From Mauremys mutica (Eukaryota > Chordata > Testudines > Geoemydidae): DNA of 64,000 nt. The stretch is from assembly GCF_020497125.1 (NCBI RefSeq), contig NC_059084.1, positions 8,955,501-9,019,500 on the forward strand. Direction: 5' to 3'. Under the pieces are notes generated by a model, which made no database searches, was not told where the DNA came from, and saw nothing but the letters and a program-made list of their open reading frames with translations. Positions within the stretch are counted from its first letter, which is position 1. Every line of letters starts with the position of its first letter. Shown one piece after another: positions 45,222 to 56,931 of this stretch. The position numbers were made by a program, and so were the translations under genes.

Positions 45222-46114
45222 ATTGTTACAAGGAGTTTTTTTCAGCTGGGCTACGCTGAAGGGAGCTATTCTCTTCTTCTAGAGCAGGAAAGCAACCTGA
45301 GAGAAGAGGGAGTTTACAGTTTCAGCCAGGTTGGCTGGAGGAAATTAAGTTTTCCAGCAGGCTTTGTTGGAAGCAGTTTTTCTTCTGTTTGCTTGGACAG
45401 GCAGCTGGAGGAAAAGGCAGTTTAAAGCAGTTTTCAGGGTTAGGAGGTTTTTTCTCTGCTGGCTATGCTGAGGAAAAACTCTTCCCTAGGAGGTGTGTGC
45501 ATTCCTTAGGTGGGGGGAAGTGCCCTCACAGGTTTGCTGGGGAGATAACGATTCTCAAGCCAGAGGTTTTTAACAGTTCAGAGCGAAACATTTTTAGCTC
45601 TGGTTGCAAGGAGGTGTGTCCCTCCTTTGTGTGATCAGGATTCCTTGGGTGGGGGGAGGTGCTCCTCGGAGCTCATCCCGTCCAACAGGGAAAACAGGTT
45701 TGGGGGTTGGAGAGAGAAACCCTCCAGCCAGGTTTTCTTTCCCTGTGTCTTTTGAAATCCTCTGGAGCCAGGGAATACAAATCCCTGAGAGGATTTACTA
45801 GACTTTTCTCGCAGGTACTAAGTAGCACCAGCTTCTTCTTTTTTTTCTTTTTTCTTTGTCTGCTTGAAAACAGCTAGGAAAGAGGTGCAAGTTTTTCTAA
45901 CAGGCTGTTAGAAGGACCCCCACTGTGAGGTACTTAGCAAGTGCTAGAAACAGGACAAACCAGTTTTGTTTTTTTTGGTCTTCTCAGTATATCAGCAAAC
46001 AGCAACTACACATTTGCAAATGAAAAGGTTTTGTTTCTTTTCTATTCAGTCTCTCGGGAATAGAAAGGGTTAGGAATTGGGAAGCAAGCAACCCAATTCC
46101 CTGACTGCAGAGGG
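45222..46114 (+). other. Untranslated leader of the LTR element
   Basis: About 0.9 kb with no long frame. It has internal direct repeats: ggaggtgtgtgcattccttaggtgggggg near 45489 resembles ggattccttgggtggggg near 45638, and ctgggctacgctgaagg (45246) resembles ctggctatgctgagg (45459). A 24-base direct repeat (ctgactgcagaggggtgtgg core) at about 46100 and 46162 spans the ORF start. Confidence 0.7.
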
Positions 46115-47281
46115 GTGTGGCCAGCACCAAAGAGCAACACCAGCAAGCCACACATAAAATTCACTGACTGCAGAGGGGTGTGGCCAACACCAGAAGGCAC
46201 TGTTCCCCATCCCAAGAAATTTCCCACCTACATGGCAGGTGAGAACACTGAGGCCTTCTTCAAAAAGGTTAAAAGGACCTGCCATGGGTACAGCATCCCT
46301 GAAGACCAGTACAAGGACTGGTCAGGAAAGTGGACTTTTGCTGTCTATGACAATTATTCCATCCCCATGCTATTGGGGGAAGACTTGGCCAACCATGTGC
46401 AGCTGGCCAAGAGGGGGGGAGTGGTCACCCGCGGCCAGGCCAAACAAGCAGGCACTCCCATCCCTGTTCCTGAGCCATCCACCAGGACCCTGTCTGTGTT
46501 ACCAGAGACCCAGACAGAGGTGGTGGAACCGGATCTCATGCCAACAACTACAGCAACCATAGTACATCCAGTCCCAGGACCGGAACTGGAAAAGCAACCA
46601 GCGGCAGAACCAGCGCCAGCACTGATGCCAGCGCTTGCAACTCCACCGCCAGGGGGCGCCAACGGGCCTAAACTGGCAGAAGCAGCAGACAACTCTACCC
46701 AAGAGGCTCAGCCAGAGCCTGAAATATCACCTTGTGCACCAGCGGAGAGCGGTCCACAGTCAATGGAAACAACCTCATCACCTACATCGCTCCCAGAGGA
46801 ACTGGTGTCTCCCGCCTCAAGGGAACAGTTCCAGACAGAGCAGGAAGCCGATGACAGCCTTAAGAAAGCTTGGGCGGTGGCACGAAGCAACCCACCGCCT
46901 CTCAGCTCTTCTACCCAATTCCAGTTTGTTGTAAAACAAGGACTTTTATATAAGGACATTCTTTCTGGTGAACACCAGGAAGGCCAGCATCCTCAAAGAC
47001 AGTTGGTAGTTCCAACTAAGTACTGGGACAAGCTCTTAAGCTTGGGCCCTGACATCCCAGTGGGCATTCTGGGGTCAACAAAGCAAAAACAGGTTAAACA
47101 CATTCCTTCCACTGGGAGGGGATGGGCAAGGACGTTGCCAAGTATGTCCGCTCAAATGCATACAAAGTGTTCTTCAGTGTCAAATATCTTGTTGTTTACA
47201 TACTTAGTAGTATATGTAATAGTGCATGTGTTTTGTTTATCTGTTTATTTTACAGTTCTAGGAGGAAATCACCACCAGTAG
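46115..47281 (+). CDS. Chimeric gag/protease/pre-integrase ORF of non-autonomous LTR element
   Basis: 388 codons without a stop. The second Met (residue 40, ATG at 46232) is the more likely gag-type start, since residues 1-39 overlap the leader repeats. Residues 40-66 resemble a retroelement gag N-terminus. At residue 67 it switches to a short stretch (DNYSIPMLLGEDLANHVQLA, 79-98) resembling the end of a retropepsin domain; its catalytic DSG-type motif is absent. Residues 110-235 are rich in Pro, Glu, Thr and Ala. Residues 236-325 resemble the region before and into the integrase zinc finger (RQLVVPTKYWDKLLSLGPDI), but the expected His residues are replaced. Residues 358-382 are a hydrophobic segment. 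No polymerase is encoded. Whether a protein is made is unknown. Confidence 0.75.
   Translation: MWPAPKSNTSKPHIKFTDCRGVWPTPEGTVPHPKKFPTYMAGENTEAFFKKVKRTCHGYSIPEDQYKDWSGKWTFAVYDNYSIPMLLGEDLANHVQLAKRGGVVTRGQAKQAGTPIPVPEPSTRTLSVLPETQTEVVEPDLMPTTTATIVHPVPGPELEKQPAAEPAPALMPALATPPPGGANGPKLAEAADNSTQEAQPEPEISPCAPAESGPQSMETTSSPTSLPEELVSPASREQFQTEQEADDSLKKAWAVARSNPPPLSSSTQFQFVVKQGLLYKDILSGEHQEGQHPQRQLVVPTKYWDKLLSLGPDIPVGILGSTKQKQVKHIPSTGRGWARTLPSMSAQMHTKCSSVSNILLFTYLVVYVIVHVFCLSVYFTVLGGNHHQ
46304..46323. repeat. Short inverted repeat at gag/protease junction
   Basis: GACCAGT (46304-46310) and ACTGGTC (46317-46323) are perfect complements around six bases, exactly where the ORF changes from gag-like to protease-like sequence; this may have guided the deletion. 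Confidence 0.6.
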
Positions 47282-47295
47282 TTCCCACTGTTGGC

Positions 47296-47308
47296 GATTT
47301 GGGGGGCG
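47296..47308 (+). other. Polypurine tract
   Basis: gatttggggggcg lies directly before the 3' LTR TG, the position of the plus-strand primer. The purine run is short (six G) and interrupted by T and C. Confidence 0.6.
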
Positions 47309-48166
47309 TGTCATAAACAGATAGTTAAGGGTTAAAGTCTGTTTTACCTGTAAAGGGTTAACATGTAGTACCTGGTGACCACCTGACCAGAGGACCAATC
47401 AGAGATAAGATTTTTTCAAATCTCTGTGGAGGGAAGCCTTTGTCTGTGTGAGAACTGTTTTTGGATCTAACAGAGGACAGTCATGTCTCCAAGTTCTCCT
47501 GGAGTAGTTTCTACTAATTAATAGTGAGTATTAATTAGAAAGGCGAATTAGTCTTATGATTTGATTTCTATATTTGCAATTGTGTGGTTGCTAAAGGAAA
47601 TGCTTTATTCCTGTTTGCTGATATTGCTTTTACTGAGAAAAGGGGGAGAGGGGATTCTCTCCAGAGATTGATAAGGTTATACCCTATGAGTGTCCAGCTT
47701 GGGCTCATAGAGATTCTGTACTTTCTTTTTGTTCTCTTAATAAATTCTTTTCTATTAAGGACTTGTTGGTCTTTCCTTGGGTGGATTCTCAGGAAAAGGG
47801 GATGGGGAGGTATCCCTCTGTAGTTGGATCCCGGTAGCTCTCCTAGGAAAAGGGAGGGGGTGGGAGGAAGCAGGGGGAATGGTTTGTTTCTCCTGGGTGT
47901 GAGAACTCCATGGATTTGGGGCTCTTGGAATCCCCTAGGATTTTGGGGAAGGACTGTGTCTCAATTCACATTTCTTAATTGAGTGGTGGCAGCGAGAAGG
48001 AACCCCACCCTAAGGGTTAGGGTGGTGGCAGAATACCTGCGGGTCCCCATCTTTGAACCCACAAGCTCAAAGTGGGGGTGAGATCCCATAGGACATGGTG
48101 GCAGAATACATGCGGGTCCCCATCTTTGAACCCACAAGCTCAAAGTGGGGGTGAGATCCCATGACA
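47309..48166 (+). repeat. 3' LTR
   Basis: 858 bp. Differences from the 5' LTR: agccg/aggcg, gtctg/gtttg, two in the ctcaggg(a)aaagggga block, and a 2-bp insertion in the G-run near 47860. The tandem junction units are present here too, so they predate this insertion. AATAAA is at 47739-47744. Confidence 0.95.
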
Positions 48167-48190
48167 CTCCTCTATGAATATAACATGTTA

Positions 48191-48262
48191 GGGACAAACC
48201 AGCACAGATTCTGTAAAGGAAAATGGGGCCATCTCTAATCTATTAGAATTCTTTGAGAGCTT
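48191..48262 (+). pseudogene. CR1 LINE reverse transcriptase fragment
   Basis: gggacaaaccagcacagatt, ctgtaaaggaaaatgggg and ctaatctattagaattcttt match the well-conserved CR1 block (protein GTNQHRFCKGK, then NLLEFFE after a one-base shift). It begins 20 bases after the LTR element's right duplication. Confidence 0.65.
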
Positions 48263-49074
48263 AAATATGGTGCATCACATGCAACAAAGCTGTGGTATAG
48301 TTATTGCTCCTTCAAACCACAACTTGTGGTTACTTCTGCGCCCTATTACCCTGACCCAGCTGACACCATGCACCACTGAAAGCTTTTATCATCATACAAC
48401 CCTATCTGAGCCAACAGAATACCACTGATATCACAAAGAGCACTTTATGTAATAGTAGGGCATGTGAAATTCAAAATCTGGCATGCTTTCTCTCTCACTA
48501 CTATCCTGTATATAAGTTAACCTTGTAGAGCATATTCATAACATGGTACATCTCCAGCATTTTTGGACACCATATGATGTCACTAACTAAGCATGTGTAA
48601 TTAGTAAAATTCCAGAAGAGCTAACAGTGCAAAAGGTGAACATAAAATATTAATAAATAACAATAATGATAATAATACCATCACTTAACTCTTTCATTCC
48701 ATCTCCCAAGCCCACCGTGTGCTCCTTTGCTGCTGTGTTAGATATTGATGTGAATTCTGACAGGCAGTGAAGATTGGTATGTGTTGACAGCTGAAAATGA
48801 AAATTAATGTGGAAGGATTTCCTGTTTAAACATATGTTTTGTAACAAAGTTAAACAGCATTTCATTCCACTCAGCTGTGGCTTACAGTAATGCTTATAAA
48901 AATATTGGTTCATACACATTTTCAGTATTTTGCATACTGGGCAATTTATATTTTCCTTACTAAGAGCTAACTGCAAATGATCAATGTGTAAATTATGTAC
49001 CGTACTTGTGTAAACTTCAGTTTTAAGAAGAACTCTCAGATTCCCAAATTTGCTAAGGGTGCGTCTGTGTGCTA
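48263..49074. other. Unique-looking AT-rich stretch
   Basis: A 201-codon minus-strand frame (48650-49255) spans this stretch and the repeat beyond it, but its N-terminal half is translated from MITE and poly(A) sequence, so it is not called. Confidence 0.5.
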
Positions 49075-49441
49075 GGAAGAAAAACAGGGGCCAAAAAAAA
49101 AAAAAAAGAGGAAAATGGTGGGTCCAAATTTCAGGGGGGGTCCAACAAGCAGAGCCAGTGTTAGACTTAGTGGGGCCCAGAGCAGGAAGCCGAAGCCTCA
49201 CCGCATGGGGCTGAAGCCTGGGGCCCTGAGTCCTGCCACTCCGGGCTGAAGCCAAAGCCTGAGCAACTTAGCTTCGCAGGGGCCCTTGTGGCATGCAGCC
49301 TCAGGCAACTGCATTGCTTGCTAACACCGGACCTGGCTTTTATATGCAGAAAAACAGTTGCTGTGGCACAGGTGGGCCATGGGGTTTTTATAGAATGTTG
49401 GGGGGGAGGCGGAGCTCAGAAAGAAAAAGGTTGAGAACCCC
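49075..49441. mobile_element. hAT-like elements, nested
   Basis: 49150-49335 has ends CAGAGCCAGTGTTAG and (reverse complement) CAGGTCCGGTGTTAG. The right flank ends with aaaggttgagaaccccc, the reverse complement of a gggggttctcaaccttt-type hAT end, so a second element encloses it. An A-run sits at 49095-49110. No clean target duplications. Confidence 0.5.
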
Positions 49442-51904
49442 CAATCTAACACACCCTTCTGGTCTTAAAAATGTATAAATCCTTAATATATTTCTCAAAA
49501 GCTGGTGAACTATTACTATTCCTTTTAAAATGTCTAGGCATACATATCATTTGGAATTAGAGAGTTATGATGTTTCATTTACTTAAAACTATAGATCCCC
49601 AATCATTTGAAATCACATTTGAGGGTGGAGGGAGGAGTTGGGAGCAGGTTCCATCTCATATGCCCAGTCAATTAAATTCTAAGCACAATGTATTAACTTC
49701 ATTAAAACGAAACACTTTAAATTAGAGTATTTAAAAAGTTAAACAGTCTTTCTGAAATTGATCCAAGGGAAACTGCACTATGCCCTCTCCCTGTCTGTCT
49801 CAACCATGAGAATCTGCTGTGATTGACTGAATGCACCCAGGAGTCAATCAGTCATTTGACCTAGTGCTCAGGGATAGGTTACAGAGAAGAGAAGGCTGCA
49901 GCATATTGTGTTTCACACAGAGGTGTTTCACTTTCACACACAGATATCTTATTGATGTGATGATGGGTCGTGATAGGCTCCTAAGCTAAACATTGATCTT
50001 CAGAAAAAGATAAGCGTGTTTCAAAGACGGACTGAAGTGCACATTTTATTGAAGAAAACAACAGTATATAAATGAGATCTGCATCCCTTTATCTTTCATT
50101 TGGTAAGAATACCTGTATTTGACCTGGAATTGACTTTGGAATTTGCAAGTTAAAAGTAAGTCTCTGTTACAGTGAAAAACAAGCAGCAAGGCCACATTTA
50201 CTAAACCAGTCATCTCCTTTGCTACTAGCGCTGTACAGTAACATACTGATGTACTTATAACACTTTAGGGTTATTAATATTTCAGCTGCACAAAGAGAAA
50301 TTACTCTACCTGGTGTCTGAATTGAAGTTACCTATTAGAGGGTCATTTTTATTAACAAACCGTCAATGAAGGGAATTGATAACAAGGTGAATTAGAGATG
50401 TGCTGAATGATTTTCTAGTGAGTCTTTGCAGCATTAACTACTGACTTCTTTCCAAGATTGTCCAGGGCAAACTGCACATTTAAATTTAATCTGTAATAAA
50501 CTGCAGCTATCCACAAGCACAAAAACCCCATGAATATGACATGGCAGGTAATGGGAATCTTTCACCTACAATCAAAATTACACTCAGCTTTTCTTTTCTC
50601 ATAGCTAAAGTTGCTTTCTGTGATCAGCAGTTGCCATGCGCGACTAAACATGAATTTTTATATCGCACAAAAGCAAAATACATTGCCTCTAAATATCTGA
50701 TTTTAATGGCAATGTGCTATAAAGCTCAAACACTGAGAATATTTTAAAATTCAACCTTGAGATTCATTTCAAACATACCCAATGGCCAACTGGACGCTTG
50801 TAAGACATTTCCACTTTACCTTTAGGATTTACATTTTTAAATCCATTGTTATCGGCACTCCCACATTTGTAGAGCAGTCATCTCCCATGAAGAGTGGCAG
50901 TCAATGGAAGAAACAGGACACCACAGCAGTAAGCTACCTCACAGGAGCCTTGTTAATGCAAACTGTGTTTCCAGGAGAATAAAACAGCTTAAAGGATTTT
51001 CTCCCTTTGCCTATGTGACCATAATTCCGTAAAAAGGCTATTTCTCACATATTTATATCAGAGTCTCTCTTCCACTTGGGGCTTGTCACTTGAGGAACTG
51101 CTTCAGTTTAATTAAACTCCTCTCTTTTTTTGCAGGGGGAGGGTAATGGAGTAGCTCCAAATCACATTCCTCCTTTTCTCTATTTTATGTTAGGAGATGC
51201 TCTCAAAACACAGAGATAGCAGTTAGATGATGTCACAGAGGAGCTCAGTAAATCCTCATCCAAAGCATAGAAGGAGGTGGGGAAGAAGGAAGTTGTTCTT
51301 AGTGGGGAGAGACAAAAACCAATTTGCCCTTAGGTTTGAGAGACAACTGGGGGGGGGGCAAATAGAGATCAGAATTAGGCTCTCTCTTATTATGAATCCA
51401 CAGCCAGCATTTGGATTTTAATGTATAGCCCCAGACCAAGTGTCATCAATTCAACTCTTACAGTACTGTCCTTCCCCATAAGGGTATTTTTCCTAAATGG
51501 GTTTTCCAGATTTTGAAAATGACTATATAGTATTTTCAACAGAGTATCCTGTACCCAGAACAGAAACTAGCTCCAGAAGCTTTCTCATGGAGCTCATTGT
51601 GAAACGATTTTTTTCCAACCGGGCACCTGAGTCTGATGAGCTATGTACAAAGCTTTCTGAAAGACCCAGGAGAATTCTATTGTTTTGAGGCTTAATTTTC
51701 AATTTGCATCTTTAAAAAGGTATGATTTCATGCAAATTCACTGGCCTACTCATTTATATTTATCAGTAAGAGACCACATTTTAGTTCCTTTGAAAAGAAA
51801 CACAGTAACAAATCTGATGTTCAAAATTATTCTAAGAGCACTACTCCAGTTTTACTGCCATCTATTTGGATAAAGATGTGACTAATTTATTCTACCCATA
51901 ACTA
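49442..51904. other. Unique-looking AT-rich stretch
   Basis: No gene or named repeat is seen. 50030-50760 is free of recognisable repeats. Confidence 0.5.
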
Positions 51905-52060
51905 AGGGCTTGATTTTGTAGCCACTCTATGTGCGATAATCTCACTGAGTTCCACATGTGAAGCTACTAAATACAGGATGAGATGATGTAACCTGGCACA
52001 GCTCTATTGAAATCAATGGAGCTCAGCTGATTTACATCAATGGAAAATCTGACTCCTCAT
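51905..52060. repeat. Foldback repeat (gggcttgatttt-type)
   Basis: gggcttgattttgtagccac, with ctcactgagttccacatgtg in the centre, and atggaaaatctgactcc at the right; weak inverted ends of the gggccagattctg class. Confidence 0.35.
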
Positions 52061-53059
52061 TCTGTAATGGAAAATATTTGCACCCTAAAATATTTTGTCC
52101 CATGCCAGCCAAGTCTCTCTTTAACAGTGACAAGCTGAAAACTAACTGCAATTGGAATAAGTTTAAATTAATCGCAACTAAAAGTTGTGCCTTGCAGCTT
52201 ACAAGATCTTGAAAATGTTCAAGCCTGATCCCTTCAGATGAAGGCTCTCTACTAATTTTCTCTAATGAACTACTTTAGAACTCTAAATGCAATGTTAACT
52301 AGTGATGAAGCCTTCCGGATTCACAATGGTTTTGAAAGAGAGCAATCAAATAGCTAGTTATTTTGAATCCATATCCCTTTTTAAACTGTTTTCCATGTAG
52401 TCCATCTGGCAGAGAGCCTTTAAGGCAACCAAGAAGATGTAATGCCAATCATAAAGAGCTTTCATTACACTAACACTTTCAAAAGACCTGCACTGTTGAC
52501 TATCACGAGTCCCATTAAGAAAATGCAAGTTGCTCCACTATCTTAAAACGTATTAGTTCCATGGGCATTGTGCACATAAATGAAACTGAACAGATACAGC
52601 AAGTGCAATGAAGGGAGAACTTCAGAGCTATCCACCCCTGCTGTTCTCATCACACATCTTTAGATAAATTCAGGGTCCTGCTAATGGGAGCCCAGTCCCA
52701 TCTTGGCTATTTGTTTCTTTTCTCACTAAAACTGTTGGATTGAAACAAAACAGGAGGGGGAGTGGGGGAAAGAACCCTCATAGTTCACTCAGCAGGAATG
52801 AGAAGTTTGTCTTAGTTTCACCCATGATTACCAGATGGCAAAACTAATTCTTCAAGGAAGATAAATTTTAAGGCTGAAGTATTTTCAATATACACATATG
52901 ACAAAAGAGTATATAGAACGGTAAAGTAATAGTTTAACTCCAGGGTGATTTTCCCAGCACAAAATAATTTGGGAATTTATTTGATCCACTGTATATAAAG
53001 ACAGAGGAAGATAGACAAAAAATGTTACTCTATAAAAAGTATAGATATTAATTTCATTC
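52061..53059. other. Unique-looking AT-rich stretch
   Basis: Nothing recognised. Confidence 0.5.
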
Positions 53060-53830
53060 ACAGTTGATTATGCGTGCCACAGTTCAGGGCAACTGCACCT
53101 GTATTCCCCCTCTATGATCCAGCAAGGGTGCTCGCTCTTAGCGTATGGCTCCCAGCCATTGTGTCTCTTGAGTGGAGACACACGTCTCTCTCTCTTTTCT
53201 GACCAAGGTATTCCCAGGCCACACAGTCCCCTCTCTATACTGTGATAACCCCAGCAACAGACAGGCTGCCTAAGCAGACTTCTCTTGCCTTCTCATCAGA
53301 GACAGTGTAAAGACCATAGTTAATCTATCTCACAGCTCTTTCTGAGCAAGCACATATTATTCTTAAGGTAACAGCGATAGAGAGAAAACATACTACAACA
53401 ATAAATAAATCTACATGCATGCTAATTAATTTGCCAGGGATCACCCCAACTCCAACATGGGCTCTGGCAGGTGAGCACTCCTTCACACCCCAATATGGTT
53501 TTCCTGTTTCAATTTCATAACATCCTTTGCTCAGAACAAGAACACTCATGACTCTGAGTCACTCACTTATTCAGTTTGGGTCCTTGATGAGACCATGAAT
53601 AGGCAATGAGTCAGACAATGGGTGTCTGCTCAAAGCACAGCTTCCGAAGGACCCCTCTGCCAGAATGGGTAATTTGCATTCCCCTCACCTGAAGTATTTC
53701 CAAGGAAATCCATTTCAGACGTCTTGTCCCCAGAAGTCCACTGCAGTGCCTAATACTTCCCAGAGATTGCATTAATCCTGTCCTTTCTCCTAAAGAAGTT
53801 CTATGCAATCCCACAACAGTAAATAAACAA
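53060..53830 (-). mobile_element. LTR-like dispersed repeat relic
   Basis: Read on the minus strand, this has landmarks I associate with a turtle dispersed repeat: aagagctgtgagatagatta, ctgtctgttgctggggttat, gtgtgtctccactcaagaga, and an end near ccctgaactgtggcac. Composition and length fit an LTR. I cannot define ends, and the 74-codon minus frame at 53325-53549 has a hydrophobic stretch but no known domain. Confidence 0.4.
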
Positions 53831-54871
53831 CTGCATTTTTAAAACAATGGATTCCTAAAATACTTCAACTTAATTCAGTGAGGTTTACCTTAATTCCATA
53901 AGGTTTGTCCCAGGATATTGTCATATCCATCATAATGACAGAAACACAATTTCCCAGAGTTTACGGCCAAAAGAGACCATTTTATCATCTGGGTCTGACT
54001 TCCTGTATATCACAGGTCATTAAGTTTCACCCAGATATCCCTATATTGAACCCAATAATTTGAGTTAAGGATTTCGTTACTCAGGAGATAAAACTGTTGT
54101 GTTGCCATAGGCAGAACAGACAAGACCGAGGTGGCACTAATGCCCAAGGCCCCTGCCTTGGTGAGGAATTGATTAAGTGAGAGATGCCCAGATGATCCTA
54201 GCAGGAGATGCATACTCCATGCTGAAGAGGAAGGTGATGCCCCTGCCCTCCCCGCCCAAGGTCCCTGAATCAATGTTACCCCATACAAGATATTTGCATC
54301 AAAGCTCAAATCCATTCTAATGGAGCATTAGGGTAAAATCCTGGCCCTACTGAAGTCAATGGGGGTTTGGCCACCAACGTCCCTCTGGCCAGGATTTGAG
54401 GTTCAATATACCTGTGCTCGTGAAACATTAGATCTGGGGTTGTTCCTAAAATTGGGAAACCAGTGACTCTCTCTCCTTGCAGCTAGCCTTTTTCCATCCA
54501 CAGACCACTGTCCACTCCTTTCCAACACATCTGAGGACAATCCCTCTCCAAAGACATCTCAAAAAAAAAAAAAAAGAGGCCCTGGGGCTTGTTACAAACT
54601 CAGCTATCCAATGAAAGCTAAAAGGACTAGTTTGTCTCCAGGCCCTGAAAATACAACTGCAGGGTTTGGTTCAGAAAACCATTTAAAGAACTGAATTCCA
54701 GAGAATTCCGTTAGCCGTATTGAATATCAGTATTGTCAACTCTCTTGTAGTGAGTGTCACAACAGCTCATGAACGTGACAGATTGCATGAGAATCTTATC
54801 TTTCTTTCTTTCATTCTTTTTTTTTAAAGTACATTTCTAGGCCTTCTGAATTATGAAGGAAGGCTTTAGAA
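53831..54871. other. Unique-looking stretch
   Basis: An A-run lies at 54561-54575 and a T-rich tract at 54818-54826. A tactgaagtcaatgggggtt foldback scrap is at about 54349. Otherwise nothing is recognised. Confidence 0.45.
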
Positions 54872-55124
54872 CAGTGTTTCCCAAACCTGGGATGATGCTT
54901 GTGTAGGGAAAGCCCCTGTCCGGCCAGGCTGGTTTGTTTACCTGCTGCGTCTGCAGGTCCGGCCGATCGCGGTTCTCACTGGCCGCGGATCGCTGCTCCA
55001 GGCCAATGGGAGCTGCTGGAAGTTGCACAGGCTGAGGGAGGAACTGTCCGCCATTTCCTGCAGCTCCCATTGGCCTGGAGCAGCTTTCCCTACACAAGTG
55101 GCGTTCCAAGTTTGGGAAACACTG
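54872..55124. mobile_element. hAT-type MITE with perfect internal palindrome, 253 bp
   Basis: Ends CAGTGTTTCCCAAACCTGG and (reverse complement) CAGTGTTTCCCAAACTTGG, flanked by perfect 8-bp duplications ctttagaa (54864-54871, 55125-55132). Inside, 54993-55016 and 55060-55083 are perfect 24-base inverted arms holding a CCAAT box in each arm. CpG-rich. Confidence 0.9.
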
Positions 55125-55132
55125 CTTTAGAA

Positions 55133-56931
55133 CATGAAGTGACCACACCCTGAAGACTTGGAAACCAGGAAACAAATAAGAATCACTCCAAATTTATTAT
55201 TAAAATAATCTTTAAATGAATCTCATGATTTTTGAAATCTTGAGGTTGGCCATACTGGAATATATATTACAGGTGTGTGTTATATGTCATGTCAGAATTA
55301 AGGTTCTGGTCAAAAACAAAATAAAGCAAAATAGAACAAAGATCGGTAAGATGAAATAAAACTTCTACTACTTCTCAAAATTTATTTTAAAAACTATTTT
55401 ATCAACTCTCCCAGTCTATGCTGCAGCTGTGAGGCCTGCCAAATTGAGACTTTCAAGCAGATCTCAAACATAATGACATTAAAGTAGGTGAGAACTGAAT
55501 TAACAGAATTGAAGCGATCAGCAAAACCTAGCACTTAAGTCTGCCCCATCTGCTTTTACTTATTTAGGAAACAGCAGGTTTCACATATTTTAGATGAAAC
55601 GAATGAGAAAACATTACAGCAACATAAGTATATATTTTCTGTTGAAGGAAGTTAACAGATTTTAAAACAGATTTCTAATACATGTAGGAAGGGTTCCCTG
55701 CTTTTTCTTTTTCTTTGTTTTTTTTAATTGGCTCGGTGAAGTACAAAGAAAATGGTTTTATTTTTCACAGGTTTACTTCTATAACAGACATTTGCTTAAC
55801 AGTTTTGCAGTGGGAATGGTGCTGCCAAATCCTGATACTTCTTTCTACATAATATTGCTGAAATGTATCCCTTCTTCTAAAAGTTTGGTCCTGATCTTGC
55901 AAAGAGCTACACGTGTGTTTAACTTTACACACAAGTTACTACACTGAGTAATTCCATAAGAGCCTCACCACTTCCCCTGACCTGCTCCCACCTTAACTAC
56001 TGCAGCCACTCTTGCATCTCTGATACTCAATTTGTACCAATTCACCTAACATGCTGCTCCTAGAGTCAACTCTGCCCATTGCTCTGATCACATCAGATCT
56101 GCTGCAACAAATTCTACCCCCAACTTCACCCTCCAGATTCCCCACAGCTCTGCCCTGCCTACATCTTTTCTCTGGTTTTCTGTCATTTTCCTGCTTGTCT
56201 CCTCCACCCTGTGAACTTGAGACTCTTTGTTTCCTAGATTTTCCCCAGAAGTGATTTGGTGCCTCTTTTTCCATGCTGTCTGCTACAGCTGGGTGCCAGG
56301 AAAACGTACTCCCCTCCTTCAAACCCCTTTTCTTTTGATTAGCCTTCCAATGATAACCTCTCCACCAATATGCCCTTTCGGCTGATTTTGCTCTGTCTAT
56401 CATATTGCTGCCCTTTTGGCCTGGGCAGTCAGCCAATATTCAGAGCCTTGTTTCCATTAGGATGAGATATCGATGATGATGTGAGTCAGGAATATTTTTG
56501 GTGTAATCTTGTTGGTTTCCAGAAAATGTACACGAAGTCCTGTTCCCCGAACACATAAGAAACAAACAAAAAGGCACTTTCCTTACTCAGAAATCCCAAA
56601 GGTTGCCACTCCATCGAGTTACGTGCCCAAGAAGTTTTGTCTCTCTGTTTCCTATCAGGGTCATGTTCACAACTACTTCTGCTGGCTTTCAGCTTCTAAC
56701 ACACAAGCATGCAAACCAACATCCAAGCCCCTGCATTTCCAACCAGGTAAACTCCTCCATCTTGACCTGCCATGCAAACCAGTGCCCGAGGCAAGGGTTG
56801 CCATTGTTCGCAGCCCTTTCACTACATAAAAAGGACTTAATTGCTTCTTCCACAGAACCTGAAAGAGAATGTTTGGCACCCATTGTATTAAATGAGATCT
56901 GCGAGTATCTTCCAATCAAAGATCCTCTTGC
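55133..56931. other. Unique-looking stretch
   Basis: The minus frame 55993-56436 (147 codons) and plus frame 56603-57136 (177 codons) have no domain that I recognise; the second runs into the next MITE. A ccccttcctgacctgctccc-like stretch at 55975 may be a LINE tail scrap, but support is weak. Confidence 0.4.

Larger units (their letters stand above)
44342..48166 (+). mobile_element. Complete non-autonomous LTR retroelement, 3.8 kb
   Basis: Two LTRs (44342-45197 and 47309-48166) begin TGTCAT and end ATGACA, and the whole is flanked by CTCCT on both sides (44337-44341, 48167-48171). The LTRs differ by four substitutions and one 2-bp indel, about 0.5 percent, so the insertion is young. Between them are a primer binding site, a 0.9-kb untranslated leader, one 388-codon ORF and a polypurine tract. 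Reverse transcriptase, RNase H and the integrase core are absent, so mobility would need enzymes from a relative. The ORF remnants suggest a Ty3/Gypsy-like or related retrovirus-like origin. Confidence 0.95.

Noticed and set aside
48650..49255. 201-codon minus-strand open frame
   Set aside because: The N-terminal part is translated from hAT-like and poly(A) sequence and the rest has no domain; the frame is a by-chance open stretch.
53325..53549. 74-codon frame with a membrane-like segment
   Set aside because: Sits in a dispersed repeat relic and has no support beyond a hydrophobic stretch.
55993..56436. 147-codon minus-strand frame
   Set aside because: Charged but without a recognisable domain, signal or neighbouring exon signals; kept only as unexplained open frame.
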